Below are positions 6,884 through 16,140 of a DNA stretch of 38,836 nucleotides, one piece after another (positions within the stretch are counted from its first letter, which is position 1; each line of letters opens with the position of its first letter). The notes under the pieces were generated by a model. That model made no database searches. It was not told where the DNA came from and worked only from the letters and a program-made list of their open reading frames with translations. The position numbers were made by a program, and so were the translations under genes. Source of the stretch: Candidatus Sulfotelmatobacter sp. (GTDB taxonomy: Bacteria > Acidobacteriota > Terriglobia > Terriglobales > Acidobacteriaceae); assembly GCA_017883385.1 (NCBI GenBank), contig JADGNQ010000041.1, positions 1-38,836 of the forward strand, read 5' to 3'.

Positions 6884-7063
6884 CTCGGCGATTTCATTTC
6901 GCGGCCTCGTCGGCAATCTCGTTCTCACGCAGACTATCAACTCCGAGGCTAATGAATACCGCCGCTTCGCGGCTTGGAGCGCGTCCTTTCTTCCACTCTT
7001 TCGGATGCGATTGAGCTATGACACAGACTCAATCGGGATGGAAATTGACCTGCGTGCGAATCG

Positions 7064-8416
7064 CTAGGAAGCTACCAACTCTTGCACGTGGATCGGGACT
7101 TTAGTGAGCGTTTCGACGCGCGTGCCATATTTGCCCAGGGTGTTCTCGACGACGCAGAAATCGAAGCCGGGGATCACCACATCATTCCATCGGTCTCCGA
7201 TTCCGCGAAGCGCTACGTCGAGCATAGTGACAATCTGATTGCCTAAGGGTTCCAGGCTATCGAGCGTGATGGCGCCGAAGAATTCCTGGCATTCGGTATA
7301 GCCGGAGTTGTGGGTGCCGGTGTAGGGCTTCTGCTGTGCGAGATTGATTTCGCGGCCAACGCGGCGGGAGATTTCTTGCGAGTGTCCAGCAAAGAAGTCG
7401 ACGAGGGACTGCTCCTGCAGGCGCGCGGGTAATTGCTTGCCGGCGACTTCGCGATACCAGCGCTCGCCGACGCGGTATCCTTCCTCGACCAGATCGAACC
7501 AGTACTTCTGCTCTGCGGTAACTTTCTTCGGCGAGTCGACGGCAATCACCGAACGGCGAATGCAGGCAGTTAGTCCATCGCGTTTCGGCGCAACGCCCAA
7601 GTGAACCCAATCGCCTTCGTGAATTTGCCGGTTCAAGGCTGGACCGATGAGAGTGCGGTTGGCGGTGTTGGCGCCCACCATGATTTGAAAGCCGTCGCGC
7701 TCGGAGCCCAACATGCGGCCCACCCACGCGCCCCACGCGGCGACTTCGGTTTCGAGTCGTCCGGGGCGGAGAACCGCCAGCATGGCACGCAACATCGCGT
7801 CGCCAATGACGCAGGCATCGGCGATGAGGCGCATCTCGATTTCGCTCTTCTCGTACTTCACGCGGTAGTACAGATCCTGGGCATCGACAACGCCGTCGCG
7901 GCCATAGATGTTTTGCAGGTATTCGACCAGACCGGCGGGGATGACCTGGCGCGGAGTCAGCAGGGCGATGTGGTCGACGTCTTTGCCGGCGGCGGCCTTG
8001 ATGACGTCCTCGATGCGCTCGGCGCGGATGGGATATTTCTCATCGGCTAATTGCAGCAGTTCGACTTTGTGGACAGTGGATCCGGCACGGTCCGCAAGTT
8101 GCTCAGCGACATAGCCGCCCTCCAGGCCCGCCACGACGTGAAAACCGTTGGGCCCGATAATGCCGGCCACCTGCTCGATGGAAATATTTGTATTTCCGCC
8201 GAGGTAGGGAACGTCGCCGGCATAGTGCTCGTCGGAAAACACAAGGCCAACGGTGTGTCCGTGATGCTGCAGTGCCTGGTTGGTGCGGCGAACGCGTGCC
8301 TGGAATTCTTCCAGCGGCGCCATGTACTCGCGGTCAATCGCGGGTGTGTCCTGCAGGATGCGAAGGACTTTTTCCAAGTCCTGGCGGTGCGCTTCGGAAG
8401 GCGGTCGAGAGATCAT
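7064..8416 (-). CDS. Creatinase-like M24 (pita-bread) protein, probably metal-free
   Basis: A 450-residue protein starting MISRPPSEAHRQDLEKVLRI. An N-terminal creatinase/prolidase-like domain (to about 180) is followed by the C-terminal pita-bread fold (about 185-440). Peptidases of this fold need two Asp, one His and two Glu. Here the segment that should supply both Asp reads GDWVHLGVAPKRDGLTACIRR (268-288), with Leu and Ala/Cys at those places; His369 (GTHNSG) and Glu424 (VVENT) remain. Loss of the metal Asp pair is what creatinase itself shows, so a hydrolase of that mechanism is more likely than an aminopeptidase. It lies 76 bases downstream of the GH2 gene on the same strand, so an operon is likely. 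AAGGGCC precedes the ATG. Confidence 0.75.
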   Translation of the reverse strand: MISRPPSEAHRQDLEKVLRILQDTPAIDREYMAPLEEFQARVRRTNQALQHHGHTVGLVFSDEHYAGDVPYLGGNTNISIEQVAGIIGPNGFHVVAGLEGGYVAEQLADRAGSTVHKVELLQLADEKYPIRAERIEDVIKAAAGKDVDHIALLTPRQVIPAGLVEYLQNIYGRDGVVDAQDLYYRVKYEKSEIEMRLIADACVIGDAMLRAMLAVLRPGRLETEVAAWGAWVGRMLGSERDGFQIMVGANTANRTLIGPALNRQIHEGDWVHLGVAPKRDGLTACIRRSVIAVDSPKKVTAEQKYWFDLVEEGYRVGERWYREVAGKQLPARLQEQSLVDFFAGHSQEISRRVGREINLAQQKPYTGTHNSGYTECQEFFGAITLDSLEPLGNQIVTMLDVALRGIGDRWNDVVIPGFDFCVVENTLGKYGTRVETLTKVPIHVQELVAS

Positions 8417-8466
8417 GGGTTTGGCCCTTGTTTCCCCTGGTCAGATTTTGTTTTTTTCAAACTCTT

Positions 8467-8508
8467 ATTGCTGAATGTCTATTGCTGAATTTCTATTGTT
8501 GAATGTCG
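8467..8508. repeat. Three tandem 14-bp repeats at the GH2 stop codon
   Basis: Units attgctgaatgtct, attgctgaatttct and attgttgaatgtcg run end to end. On the minus strand the repeats cover the last codons (DIQQ) and stop of the GH2 gene. Because 14 is not a multiple of three, changes in copy number would alter the C-terminus only slightly. Confidence 0.6.
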
Positions 8509-11204
8509 GCGGTCTTGCGATTGACGTTCCATCCTTCGATTTCGATACTCGGCGTTGCTTTGCTCTTATCGTCAAGGCGATAGGCGGCGGTGATTTGGCG
8601 AGTCTCGCCGGGCAACAAAGCGAAGTAATTGTCCTGCCAGAGCACGGGCAAGATTTCATTGTCCGTCTCGCCTTCACGACTGACGCGGCCGTTTGATGAT
8701 TTGTTGACCATCAGATGTACAGCGAGAGCGAGAGTAGACGTCGGATTGCGGACGGTTACGGTGGTCAAGGCGTCCTGGCCGTCTCTTTTGTTCTGGGCAG
8801 TGACGTCCAGATCGACCCGCGGCAGCGTGTTGAGCGCGCTGTAGTCTGCGAAAGTCCTGGTGGGGGTCCAGGTCGAGATGTCGTATTCGCCGGTGGGATC
8901 TTCTTCTTGCCGGCTCCAGTCGATGGTTTCCGCACGGGTAGAAAGCCAGTAGAAATTTCTGCTTTTGATTTGGCCGGCCGATTCAAGGGTGAGGCTGACG
9001 AAATACGTCGTGCTGAGCCCCTCGATTGCAGGCAAGACGAACGCACGCGTACTGCTATCGGCATCGACACTGAGCTCGGCGTCTTTCGAGAGTTTCTCCA
9101 CCATGTCGAGGTTGTACACCTTGGCCGTAACTTTGAGGTTGGAGAATGGTTGGTAAAAAGAGTTCACGACCACGATTGAATGGTCGTCGTAGGAGTACTG
9201 GACGTGCAGCGGCTCACACGCCTTCTTCACTCCGAAATACGATCCAGCGGGACGAAGATACCAGTCATACATGTGCCAGATCATGCTGGGCCAGGCGTTG
9301 TTTAACATCCACTGAATGATGCCGGTCGAGGTGTACTTGTTGCGTCCGTAGGCTTCCATCATGGCACGGTGGGCCTCATAAGTCTGGAGTTGGGCTTTGA
9401 GTGAGTAGTCCTCGACTGACTTTGCCGGGCCGTAGCGTTCATTGAGGGCTTCGGTGAACACGTTCAGGGTATGAGACATGCCTCCGGCGTGATATTCCCA
9501 TACGGAATCGATGGGCCAGAGGTGGTCGGGCGGTAACATGCGCCGCAGGCTCGCGACGGGCGGAATCGCGGGGCCGGGACTGGTCTCGGTATTGAAACCG
9601 AACGCGCCGCCGTGGCGGGTGTCGAGATACCAGAATGAGGGCGCGACGTATTCATAAGGTCCGGTCATTTTAACGCCGCTTGGTCCGACGGTGGTATTCC
9701 GGCCGGCTGCCGAGGCGATGGAGGGATTCGGCCATTCCAACTCTTGCAGGATTCCCAGATACAGTTTCTCGATGCGGGGCGGAGGAGCGAAGTCACTGCC
9801 GTACATCCAGCTGATTACCGACGGATGGCGCTCCAGCCGTCGAATCTGATCGCGCAGGGAAGAGCCCGCAATGGTTTCGTTTTCCTTGTCCCAGGTGGGC
9901 CAGTTCTCCCATTGGTCACAGCAACACCAGCCTGGCATGACGAGAATGCCCATCTGGTCGGCGAGATCGAAGAAGTGGTCGTTCTCCAGTTTGCCTTCCA
10001 GCCGCACCGTGTTGAGGTTGAGATCGCGTACATAGTTGAGCTCGGCCTGTTGCCTCTCCGGCGAGGATCGCAGCAGCAGATCGAAGCTGTAGCCGGCTCC
10101 CCGGATGAGAATGTTCTTGCCATTGATGTGAAAGATCCGGTGGCCTTTGTCGTCGATGTTCGAAGTGACTTCGCGAATGCCGAAGCGAATATGGGCTGAA
10201 TCGGAGACCTGGCCTTGCACATCCACCGCGAGGTCGAGTGGGTAGAGATCCTGGTTCCCGACTTGAGCTGGCCACCACAGACGAGGGTTGGCCACGGACA
10301 GCTGGGAAAACTTCTCTGGCGTGAAGCGGACCACCCGGGTTTCTTTGGGGCCGAGGCGTACTGGCTGCTCAAAGGCGAGGTTTTCAATGTGTCCCTTGAC
10401 CACGCCTTCGACAGGATGGTCGGCGGAATTGGTGAGCTCGGCTCGAATCGTCAACGCGGCGCGGTCGGTGGAAGGCAGATTGAGCTTCGTCAGCACAGCG
10501 GGATAACGCAGGGCGATGGGACCGGTAGCGATTATGTGCACGTCACGCCAGATGCCCATCTCTTTATCCGGAGGCATGGGGGCCCAGTCGACGAGCGTGA
10601 TGGCCAAATCGTTCGGCTGAGGAGGAAAGATCTCGATGGCGAGAGAGTTGGTCTGGCCCGGCTTCGCGGCAGCCGTCACATCGAACTGGAACAGGCGCCA
10701 CGTGCCGGCGAGATTTTCCGAGGAGGCGACCTGCACGCCGTTCATCCAAACGTTAGCCCGGTAGTTGATGCCATCGAAACCAAGCCAGATTGTTCTTCCG
10801 GTGTATTCCGGCGAGAGCTTGAATTCGGTGCGATACCACCAGGGTTGCCGGAAGGGGCTGGTTGGCGGCATCGGGATATTCGAGAAGTCCTCAAATACGG
10901 GGTACGTCGTGCCGGGGATGGAGCGCAGGTTCATGCCGGTGTAGGGATCCGGGTAGACCTTATCTTCAACCAGCGCGCTGATAACCGTTGAAGGCAATGT
11001 CGCGGGATACCAGCCATTCGTGGGAAAGCCGGCTTTCGAGATGTCCGCTCCGTCTGCGTGCACTTCGGCGGAGGGTTGAATGAACCAATTCTCACGAAGC
11101 AATACGCGGTCGGAACCGGCGAGTTCTTTTGAGGACGCTGCTGCGGGGCCAATGAGGACGATAGTTACAAGGCCGAGAAGACCCAACTTTATGAACCGAA
11201 CCAT
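8493..11204 (-). CDS. GH2 exo-beta-D-glucosaminidase-like glycoside hydrolase
   Basis: A 903-residue secreted enzyme. The signal peptide (MVRFIKLGLLGLVTIVLIGPAAASS) starts at 11204, where AAGGGAG lies upstream; the frame stays open further back but encodes nonsense. GH2 order: jelly-roll sugar-binding domain (about 35-230, with PWWYRTEF), immunoglobulin-like domain (about 235-345), TIM barrel (about 350-640), then C-terminal beta domains. GSDFAP (D471) and FNTETSPGP (E540) match the acid/base Asp469 and nucleophile Glu541 of Amycolatopsis CsxA as I recall them, placing it with exo-beta-D-glucosaminidases, which release glucosamine from chitosan ends. Related GH2 mannosidases are the alternative. 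The M24 gene follows. Confidence 0.85.
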   Translation of the reverse strand: MVRFIKLGLLGLVTIVLIGPAAASSKELAGSDRVLLRENWFIQPSAEVHADGADISKAGFPTNGWYPATLPSTVISALVEDKVYPDPYTGMNLRSIPGTTYPVFEDFSNIPMPPTSPFRQPWWYRTEFKLSPEYTGRTIWLGFDGINYRANVWMNGVQVASSENLAGTWRLFQFDVTAAAKPGQTNSLAIEIFPPQPNDLAITLVDWAPMPPDKEMGIWRDVHIIATGPIALRYPAVLTKLNLPSTDRAALTIRAELTNSADHPVEGVVKGHIENLAFEQPVRLGPKETRVVRFTPEKFSQLSVANPRLWWPAQVGNQDLYPLDLAVDVQGQVSDSAHIRFGIREVTSNIDDKGHRIFHINGKNILIRGAGYSFDLLLRSSPERQQAELNYVRDLNLNTVRLEGKLENDHFFDLADQMGILVMPGWCCCDQWENWPTWDKENETIAGSSLRDQIRRLERHPSVISWMYGSDFAPPPRIEKLYLGILQELEWPNPSIASAAGRNTTVGPSGVKMTGPYEYVAPSFWYLDTRHGGAFGFNTETSPGPAIPPVASLRRMLPPDHLWPIDSVWEYHAGGMSHTLNVFTEALNERYGPAKSVEDYSLKAQLQTYEAHRAMMEAYGRNKYTSTGIIQWMLNNAWPSMIWHMYDWYLRPAGSYFGVKKACEPLHVQYSYDDHSIVVVNSFYQPFSNLKVTAKVYNLDMVEKLSKDAELSVDADSSTRAFVLPAIEGLSTTYFVSLTLESAGQIKSRNFYWLSTRAETIDWSRQEEDPTGEYDISTWTPTRTFADYSALNTLPRVDLDVTAQNKRDGQDALTTVTVRNPTSTLALAVHLMVNKSSNGRVSREGETDNEILPVLWQDNYFALLPGETRQITAAYRLDDKSKATPSIEIEGWNVNRKTADIQQ

Positions 11205-11418
11205 CAATGACGCTCCCTTGGAGTGAATTGGGACCGCGACCCGTGCGCGGCGCGACTGCGAATTCCTCGGAGCAGCGGGTGCCGGGTTGCTGACCGATTG
11301 TAGTACTTGCCGGATGCGGGTGCGTGCGGATGGAGAATCCCGGCGGCGATGTGAAGTACGCCATGACTTCTGCCGATAGCTTAGGAGACTCACTCGAATC
11401 GAGGACAAGGCCGAATTC

Positions 11419-13392
11419 ATGAATGGATCGTCGCTCATTTCGGGAACGCACGACTATCGACTGGTCGCGCTGTCCGTAGCCATCGCCATATTTGCATCGT
11501 ATGCAGCGTTGGACCTGGCAGGACGCGTGGCTGCAAGTCGCGGGCGGACCCGGCTGGCGTGGCTGCTGGGAGGCGCGCCTGCCATGGGTAGCGGGATCTG
11601 GGCGATGCATTACACGGGGATGTTGGCCTACCGCTTGTCAATCCCGGTGTATTACCACCTTCCCACGGTTGCGCTTTCATTGATGGCGGCGGTCTTGGCC
11701 TCTCTGGCCGGCTTGTACGCGGTGAGCTGCGAACGTGTGACGCCATTGCGTGTTGCCGTCGGAAGTCTGTTGATGGGCAGCGGGATTGCGACCATGCATT
11801 ACACCGGTATGGGCGCCATGCGGCTCGCCGCGATGCACCACTACGACCGCGGACTATGGATTTTGTCGGTCGTGCTGGCCATCGTGATCTCCTTTGCGGG
11901 CCTGCTGTTTATCTCCTATTTCCGCAGCGAGGACCACGGTTGGATGCTCAAGCTTGCGACCGCGGTGGTGATGGGACTGGCGATTCCGGTGACGCACTAT
12001 ACGGGGATGGCAGCCGTCCGCTTCATGCCCACTGGCATCGCGCCAGATCTGTCGTGGTCGGTAGATATATCTGCGGTTGCGAGTACCACCATACTCATCG
12101 TGACCTTCGTCATGCTGGGAGTAGTCGTGATCACGGCGCTGGCGGATCGCCGATTCTCTGCGCAGCGGTCAATCCTGGACAGCGCAGAGGTGTTTATCAA
12201 CGCGGTGCCATCGATTCTCATCGGGTTGGACCACGATTCACGCATCACGCGATGGAATACAACCGCCGCCGGTGCGTTCGGTCTGTCTGGAGCGGAAGTG
12301 GTTGGAAAGCGACTGGCCGACTGCGGGGTTCGATGGCTGCAGCCGGGAATGCCAGACGAAATCCGATCCTGGTGTTCGGAACGGAACTCCCGGCGGTGCG
12401 ATCAGATTCCGTTTGAGATGAATGGCGAAACCCGGTTGCTAGGGCTGACGATCACATCGGTTCATATGGTGGCTGATCACTTGACCCAACTCCTCGTCAT
12501 CGGTTCGGACGTGACCGAGCGAAGGGCGCTGGAGGTGCAACTGCTGCAGGCGCAGAAACTGGAGTCCATTGGGCAACTCGCGGCCGGAATAGCCCACGAA
12601 ATCAATACTCCGACGCAGTACATCGGAGACAACGTAGAGTTCCTGAAGAGTGCCTTCCAAGACCTGAAGAGTGTGCTGGCAAAATACGGCCTCCTATCCG
12701 CGGGATCTCAAAGCAATTCCGTTTCTGGCGAGCGCGCGCAAGAGGTCTCTGCGGCGGCTGAGCAGGTTGACGTTGCGTACCTGCTGGAAGAGATTCCCAA
12801 GGCCATCGAACAGACCCTGGAAGGCGTGCGCGGGGTGGCTACGCTGGTGGGGGCGATGAAAGAGTTCTCCCACCCGGGGGCGAAAGAGAAGACGCTGCTG
12901 GACCTAAATCACGCCATCGAAAGTACGATTACGGTCGCTCGCAACGAGTGGAAATACGTGGCGGAAGTGGAAACCGACTACGACTCCTCGTTGCCCATGG
13001 TTTCGTGTCTACCGGGCGAATTTAACCAGGTAATTCTGAACTTAATCGTCAATGCCGCGCATGCCATTGCCGAGGTTGAAGGGAAAGGAGGAGCGAAGAA
13101 GGGAAAGATCAAAGTGCAAACGCAGAACTACCAAGAATGGGCGGAGATCCGGATCCAGGACACGGGTTCGGGAATCCCCGCAAAGGTACGGGCCCGTATC
13201 TTCGATCCCTTCTTCACAACGAAAGAGATTGGCAGGGGAACGGGGCAGGGCTTAGCCATCGCACGCGCCGTGGTGGTGGACAAACACGGCGGCAGTATTC
13301 ACTTCGAGACCGAAGAAGGGAAGGGGACGACCTTCATTATTCGCCTCCCCCACGATGGCAAGACTCTTACGGCCAAGGCGGCGTCCGCATGA
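11419..13392 (+). CDS. MHYT-PAS sensor histidine kinase
   Basis: A 657-residue inner-membrane kinase. Seven predicted helices (about 12-240) form an MHYT sensor domain with its three repeats: AMHYTGM (62-68), TMHYTGM (125-131) and THYTGM (192-197). MHYT domains are thought to bind copper and sense a diatomic gas or redox state. A PAS domain follows (about 252-370), then the dimerisation helix with phosphoacceptor His393 (GIAHEINTP), and an ATPase domain with N box (NLIVNAAHAI), DTGSGIP, FDPFFTTK and GTGQGL. AAGG precedes the ATG. The stop overlaps the next start (ATGA), so the two are made as a pair. It diverges from the GH2 gene. Confidence 0.92.
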   Translation: MNGSSLISGTHDYRLVALSVAIAIFASYAALDLAGRVAASRGRTRLAWLLGGAPAMGSGIWAMHYTGMLAYRLSIPVYYHLPTVALSLMAAVLASLAGLYAVSCERVTPLRVAVGSLLMGSGIATMHYTGMGAMRLAAMHHYDRGLWILSVVLAIVISFAGLLFISYFRSEDHGWMLKLATAVVMGLAIPVTHYTGMAAVRFMPTGIAPDLSWSVDISAVASTTILIVTFVMLGVVVITALADRRFSAQRSILDSAEVFINAVPSILIGLDHDSRITRWNTTAAGAFGLSGAEVVGKRLADCGVRWLQPGMPDEIRSWCSERNSRRCDQIPFEMNGETRLLGLTITSVHMVADHLTQLLVIGSDVTERRALEVQLLQAQKLESIGQLAAGIAHEINTPTQYIGDNVEFLKSAFQDLKSVLAKYGLLSAGSQSNSVSGERAQEVSAAAEQVDVAYLLEEIPKAIEQTLEGVRGVATLVGAMKEFSHPGAKEKTLLDLNHAIESTITVARNEWKYVAEVETDYDSSLPMVSCLPGEFNQVILNLIVNAAHAIAEVEGKGGAKKGKIKVQTQNYQEWAEIRIQDTGSGIPAKVRARIFDPFFTTKEIGRGTGQGLAIARAVVVDKHGGSIHFETEEGKGTTFIIRLPHDGKTLTAKAASA

Positions 13393-14603
13393 AACGGATT
13401 CTGTTCGTGGATGATGAAAGCAAGATTCTCGACGGCATCCGACGTATGCTGCACGCGGATCGAAAGCGTTGGGACCTGCAGTTTGCCATTGGTGGCGAGG
13501 CCGCCTTGCGGGCGTGTGAGGAGGCCAGCTTCGACGTGGTCATTTCCGATATGCGGATGCCAGGAATGGATGGCGCGACACTGCTGACCCACATTCGGGA
13601 CCGCTTTCCGAGCACGGCGCGAATTGTCCTGTCCGGATATTCGGAAGCCGCATTGGCAAAGCGTGTAGTGCCCATGGCGCACCGCTATCTGGCCAAGCCA
13701 TGCGACGCGTCCACACTGCAATCTACGATCGAATCTGTGTGTACACTCCAGGACTTACTGTGTGCACCAGAGCTTCGCAAAATCGTTGGAACGGTTGGTG
13801 AATTACCTTCCCTCTCACGTACGTATATGTCCCTTACGCAGGCGGTGCAGGATCCGAGCACTTCCATCGGCCAGGTGGCGGACATCGTTGGACAAGATGT
13901 CGCGATGTCAGCGAAAGTTCTACAGCTGGTTAACGGTGCTTTCTTCGGGTTGCCACAGAAACTTACCAACTTGCAGAACGCGGTCGGATACCTGGGAATG
14001 GAAAGCATCAGGAATCTGGCTTTGGCTTCCGAAGCGTTCAGAGTGTTTCAACCGGACTCGCGTGTTTCGCAGACAGAATATGAGTCTATCCAGCGGCATG
14101 CGCAGCGGACGGCCGCTATCGCCGCCGCGCTTCCCGTAGACGCAAAAACTCGCGATGTTACCGTCGTGGCCGCTCTGCTTCACGATATCGGTACCCTGAT
14201 CCTGGCCAGCAAAGTGCCCGACAAGTTGTGTGCTGCACGGGCAATTGCCAGCGAGCGCGGATGCAAGTGCTTTGAAGCTGAACAGGAATTATGGGGAACC
14301 TCGCACGCAGAAATAGGCGCCTATCTACTGGGGTTGTGGGGTATCCCCAACCCAGCGGTCGAGGCCATCGCGCATCATCATCATCCTACCCGTATACCGC
14401 ACTCCGGTTTCGATATCACAGTAGCGGTTTATGTTGCGGCCCTTTTGGCGGACGAATTGGATCTTCATCCGCAGGGGACGAAAGGACATGAAATTGATGA
14501 GTCTGACCGGGCTTGCCTGGAGAAGCTCGGAGTCTTATCCCAGTTTGACGACTTCCGTGAGCTGGCGGTGCAAATAGGTGCCAAGCGGGATCTTCCCGTG
14601 TAA
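13389..14603 (+). CDS. Response regulator with HDOD output domain
   Basis: A 404-residue cytoplasmic protein. The receiver (about 1-120) is complete: FVDDE, phosphoacceptor Asp54 in DVVISDMRMPGMDG, and the conserved Lys in YLAKPCD. An HDOD domain follows (about 145-340: VADIVGQDVAMSAKVLQLVN, LLHDIGTLIL, AIAHHHHP). HDOD domains resemble HD phosphodiesterases but usually lack the full metal site and act as signalling scaffolds. The ATG lies inside the stop of the kinase gene (ATGA at 13389-13392), so translational coupling and partnership with that MHYT kinase are nearly certain. Confidence 0.93.
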   Translation: MKRILFVDDESKILDGIRRMLHADRKRWDLQFAIGGEAALRACEEASFDVVISDMRMPGMDGATLLTHIRDRFPSTARIVLSGYSEAALAKRVVPMAHRYLAKPCDASTLQSTIESVCTLQDLLCAPELRKIVGTVGELPSLSRTYMSLTQAVQDPSTSIGQVADIVGQDVAMSAKVLQLVNGAFFGLPQKLTNLQNAVGYLGMESIRNLALASEAFRVFQPDSRVSQTEYESIQRHAQRTAAIAAALPVDAKTRDVTVVAALLHDIGTLILASKVPDKLCAARAIASERGCKCFEAEQELWGTSHAEIGAYLLGLWGIPNPAVEAIAHHHHPTRIPHSGFDITVAVYVAALLADELDLHPQGTKGHEIDESDRACLEKLGVLSQFDDFRELAVQIGAKRDLPV

Positions 14604-14649
14604 TGGCTCGATCTGAGAGCAGAACAGCCACCCTTCGCGGGAATTGGCG

Positions 14650-16140
14650 TTATGGCTGGAACGACGCAATCCCCGCCTCGCGCTCTGCGATGGCCGCAAT
14701 CGCCTGGAGCATACCTTTGAAAATCCAGCGATGCACGGGATAAAGCGTGTACCAATACATAAGCCCCGCTAAGCCGGCGGGATCGAAAATAGCAGTTTGC
14801 CTGATAACGGAGCCTTGGCTATTGGGTTCAACTTCGAACTGAAGCCAGGCGCGACCAGGAACTTTCATTTCCGCGACTAGACTCAGGCGACGATCCGCTT
14901 CAAAAGTCTCGACTCGCCAGAAATCCAAAGCATCACCTGCAGCCAGCGTGTGAGGATCCCGACGGCCCCGGCGCAGTCCGACGCCGCCCATCAGGAGGTC
15001 CAAGGAGCCGCGGAGCCACCACAGAGAATTCGCGAAGTACCAACCATTCGCACCTCCAATCTGACGGACCGGGGCAAAAGCTGAAGACGGCGGAACCGAT
15101 ACTTGTGCAGTCCTGGAATCGACCAACCTTGTTCCAAAGTGCACACCTCCCCAGGACGGTGGCTTCCCACCCGACGAGAGTGCGTCCGACCACCGAGTTA
15201 GGGCAAACTCCTGGTCCTCGTGGTGAAGAGATCTCTCGATCGCTGCTCTCATACCTTTTGGTTTAATAGCGAAGATTGTCAACGCCGATGGGTCGCAAAC
15301 CAGAGTCGGGTTGCGCATGCTATCAACAAGCTTGCGGCCTATGCGGGCATAAATAGGAGTGACCAGGCCCAACCACAGACTCGAGAGGCGAGGCGTCAAG
15401 ACTGGAACCGGGATCATCCATCGACGAAGGCCGCATTGCCGCGCATACTCTTGCATGATCTCGCCATAGCTCACCTGGTCGGTGCCGCCGATTTCGAATA
15501 CTGATCCCCGTTCTCCCGGCAACTCGAGCGCCGCCATCAGATATGCAATCACATCTTCAACAGCGATCGGTTGGGCCTTCACGTCAACCCAACGTGGGCA
15601 GATCATCACCGGCAGCCGCTGTACCAAAGCGCGAATCATTTCAAAGGACAGACTCCCTGAGCCGATCACGATCGAGGCGCGAAATTCGATCGTAGGGATG
15701 CCAGAACTGCGCAGTACGTCTGCGACCTCGTGACGACTACGCAAATGAGCGGACAGCCCTTGGTCCTGGTTACCCAGGCCGCCCAGATAGATGATCCGTC
15801 GTATTCGTGCCTCGCGTGCGGCGTCAGCGAAGTTTCGTGCGGCTTGACGGTCTTCCTGTTCGAACTGGCCGGGAGAACCCATGGAGTGAACCAGGTAGTA
15901 TGCCGTGTGTACGCCAACCATCGACGGCATAAGGGAGCTACGATCGAGGCAATCTGCTTGGACAACTTCCGTTTGAGGATGAACTCGTGGTCTGAGAAAA
16001 TCAGGTCGTCGAGCAAGGCAGCGAACCGGCCAGCCAGCGTCCTCAAGGGCTTTGAGGAGACGCCCTCCGATGTAACCTGAGGCTCCAGTTAACAGGACGA
16101 GCGAGCGATGATCTTCGCTGATGGGGCCCCCCTTACTCAG
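14650..16140 (-). CDS. NAD(P)-binding SDR protein with C-terminal DUF2867
   Basis: About 496 residues. An atypical SDR domain starts with LVLLTGASGYIGGRLLKAL (Rossmann Gly-rich loop) and continues through a YYLVHSMG segment, RRIIYLGGLG and IEFRASIVIGSGS. The C-terminal region (WYFANSLWWLRGSLD, then GDALDFWRVE) is a DUF2867 domain. The Rossmann motif lies upstream of the first in-frame ATG (15930), so that ATG cannot be the start. Between the preceding in-frame TGA (16150-16152) and the motif there is no ATG, GTG or TTG. The best candidate is CTG at 16138-16140, followed by SKGG, so the start or a mutation is unresolved. Substrate unknown; convergent with the regulator gene. Confidence 0.8.
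   Translation of the reverse strand: MSKGGPISEDHRSLVLLTGASGYIGGRLLKALEDAGWPVRCLARRPDFLRPRVHPQTEVVQADCLDRSSLMPSMVGVHTAYYLVHSMGSPGQFEQEDRQAARNFADAAREARIRRIIYLGGLGNQDQGLSAHLRSRHEVADVLRSSGIPTIEFRASIVIGSGSLSFEMIRALVQRLPVMICPRWVDVKAQPIAVEDVIAYLMAALELPGERGSVFEIGGTDQVSYGEIMQEYARQCGLRRWMIPVPVLTPRLSSLWLGLVTPIYARIGRKLVDSMRNPTLVCDPSALTIFAIKPKGMRAAIERSLHHEDQEFALTRWSDALSSGGKPPSWGGVHFGTRLVDSRTAQVSVPPSSAFAPVRQIGGANGWYFANSLWWLRGSLDLLMGGVGLRRGRRDPHTLAAGDALDFWRVETFEADRRLSLVAEMKVPGRAWLQFEVEPNSQGSVIRQTAIFDPAGLAGLMYWYTLYPVHRWIFKGMLQAIAAIAEREAGIASFQP

Larger units (their letters stand above)
6397..7063. repeat. Palindromic repeat array
   Basis: A gene-free stretch made of repeated modules. A 107-bp unit occurs at 6533-6639 and 6777-6883, and a shorter unit (aattgggagtctgtgtcgta) at about 6490-6510 and 6643-6662. 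Each 107-bp unit contains three near-perfect palindromes: GCGTCCCTCCGGGACGC, CCCGGCGCTGAAAGCGCCGGG and CCCCTCCGGGG. A copy of the CCGCTTCGCGG palindrome also lies at 6962-6972. The layout resembles bacterial interspersed mosaic elements. Confidence 0.75.

Noticed and set aside
10215-10991. 258-residue plus-strand frame inside the GH2 gene
   Set aside because: Shadow of a well-supported gene; composition and lack of motifs indicate no coding.
15666-16046. Possible frameshift at the SDR 5' end
   Set aside because: Direct translation shows the Rossmann motif is already in the frame of the rest of the protein; only the start codon is odd.
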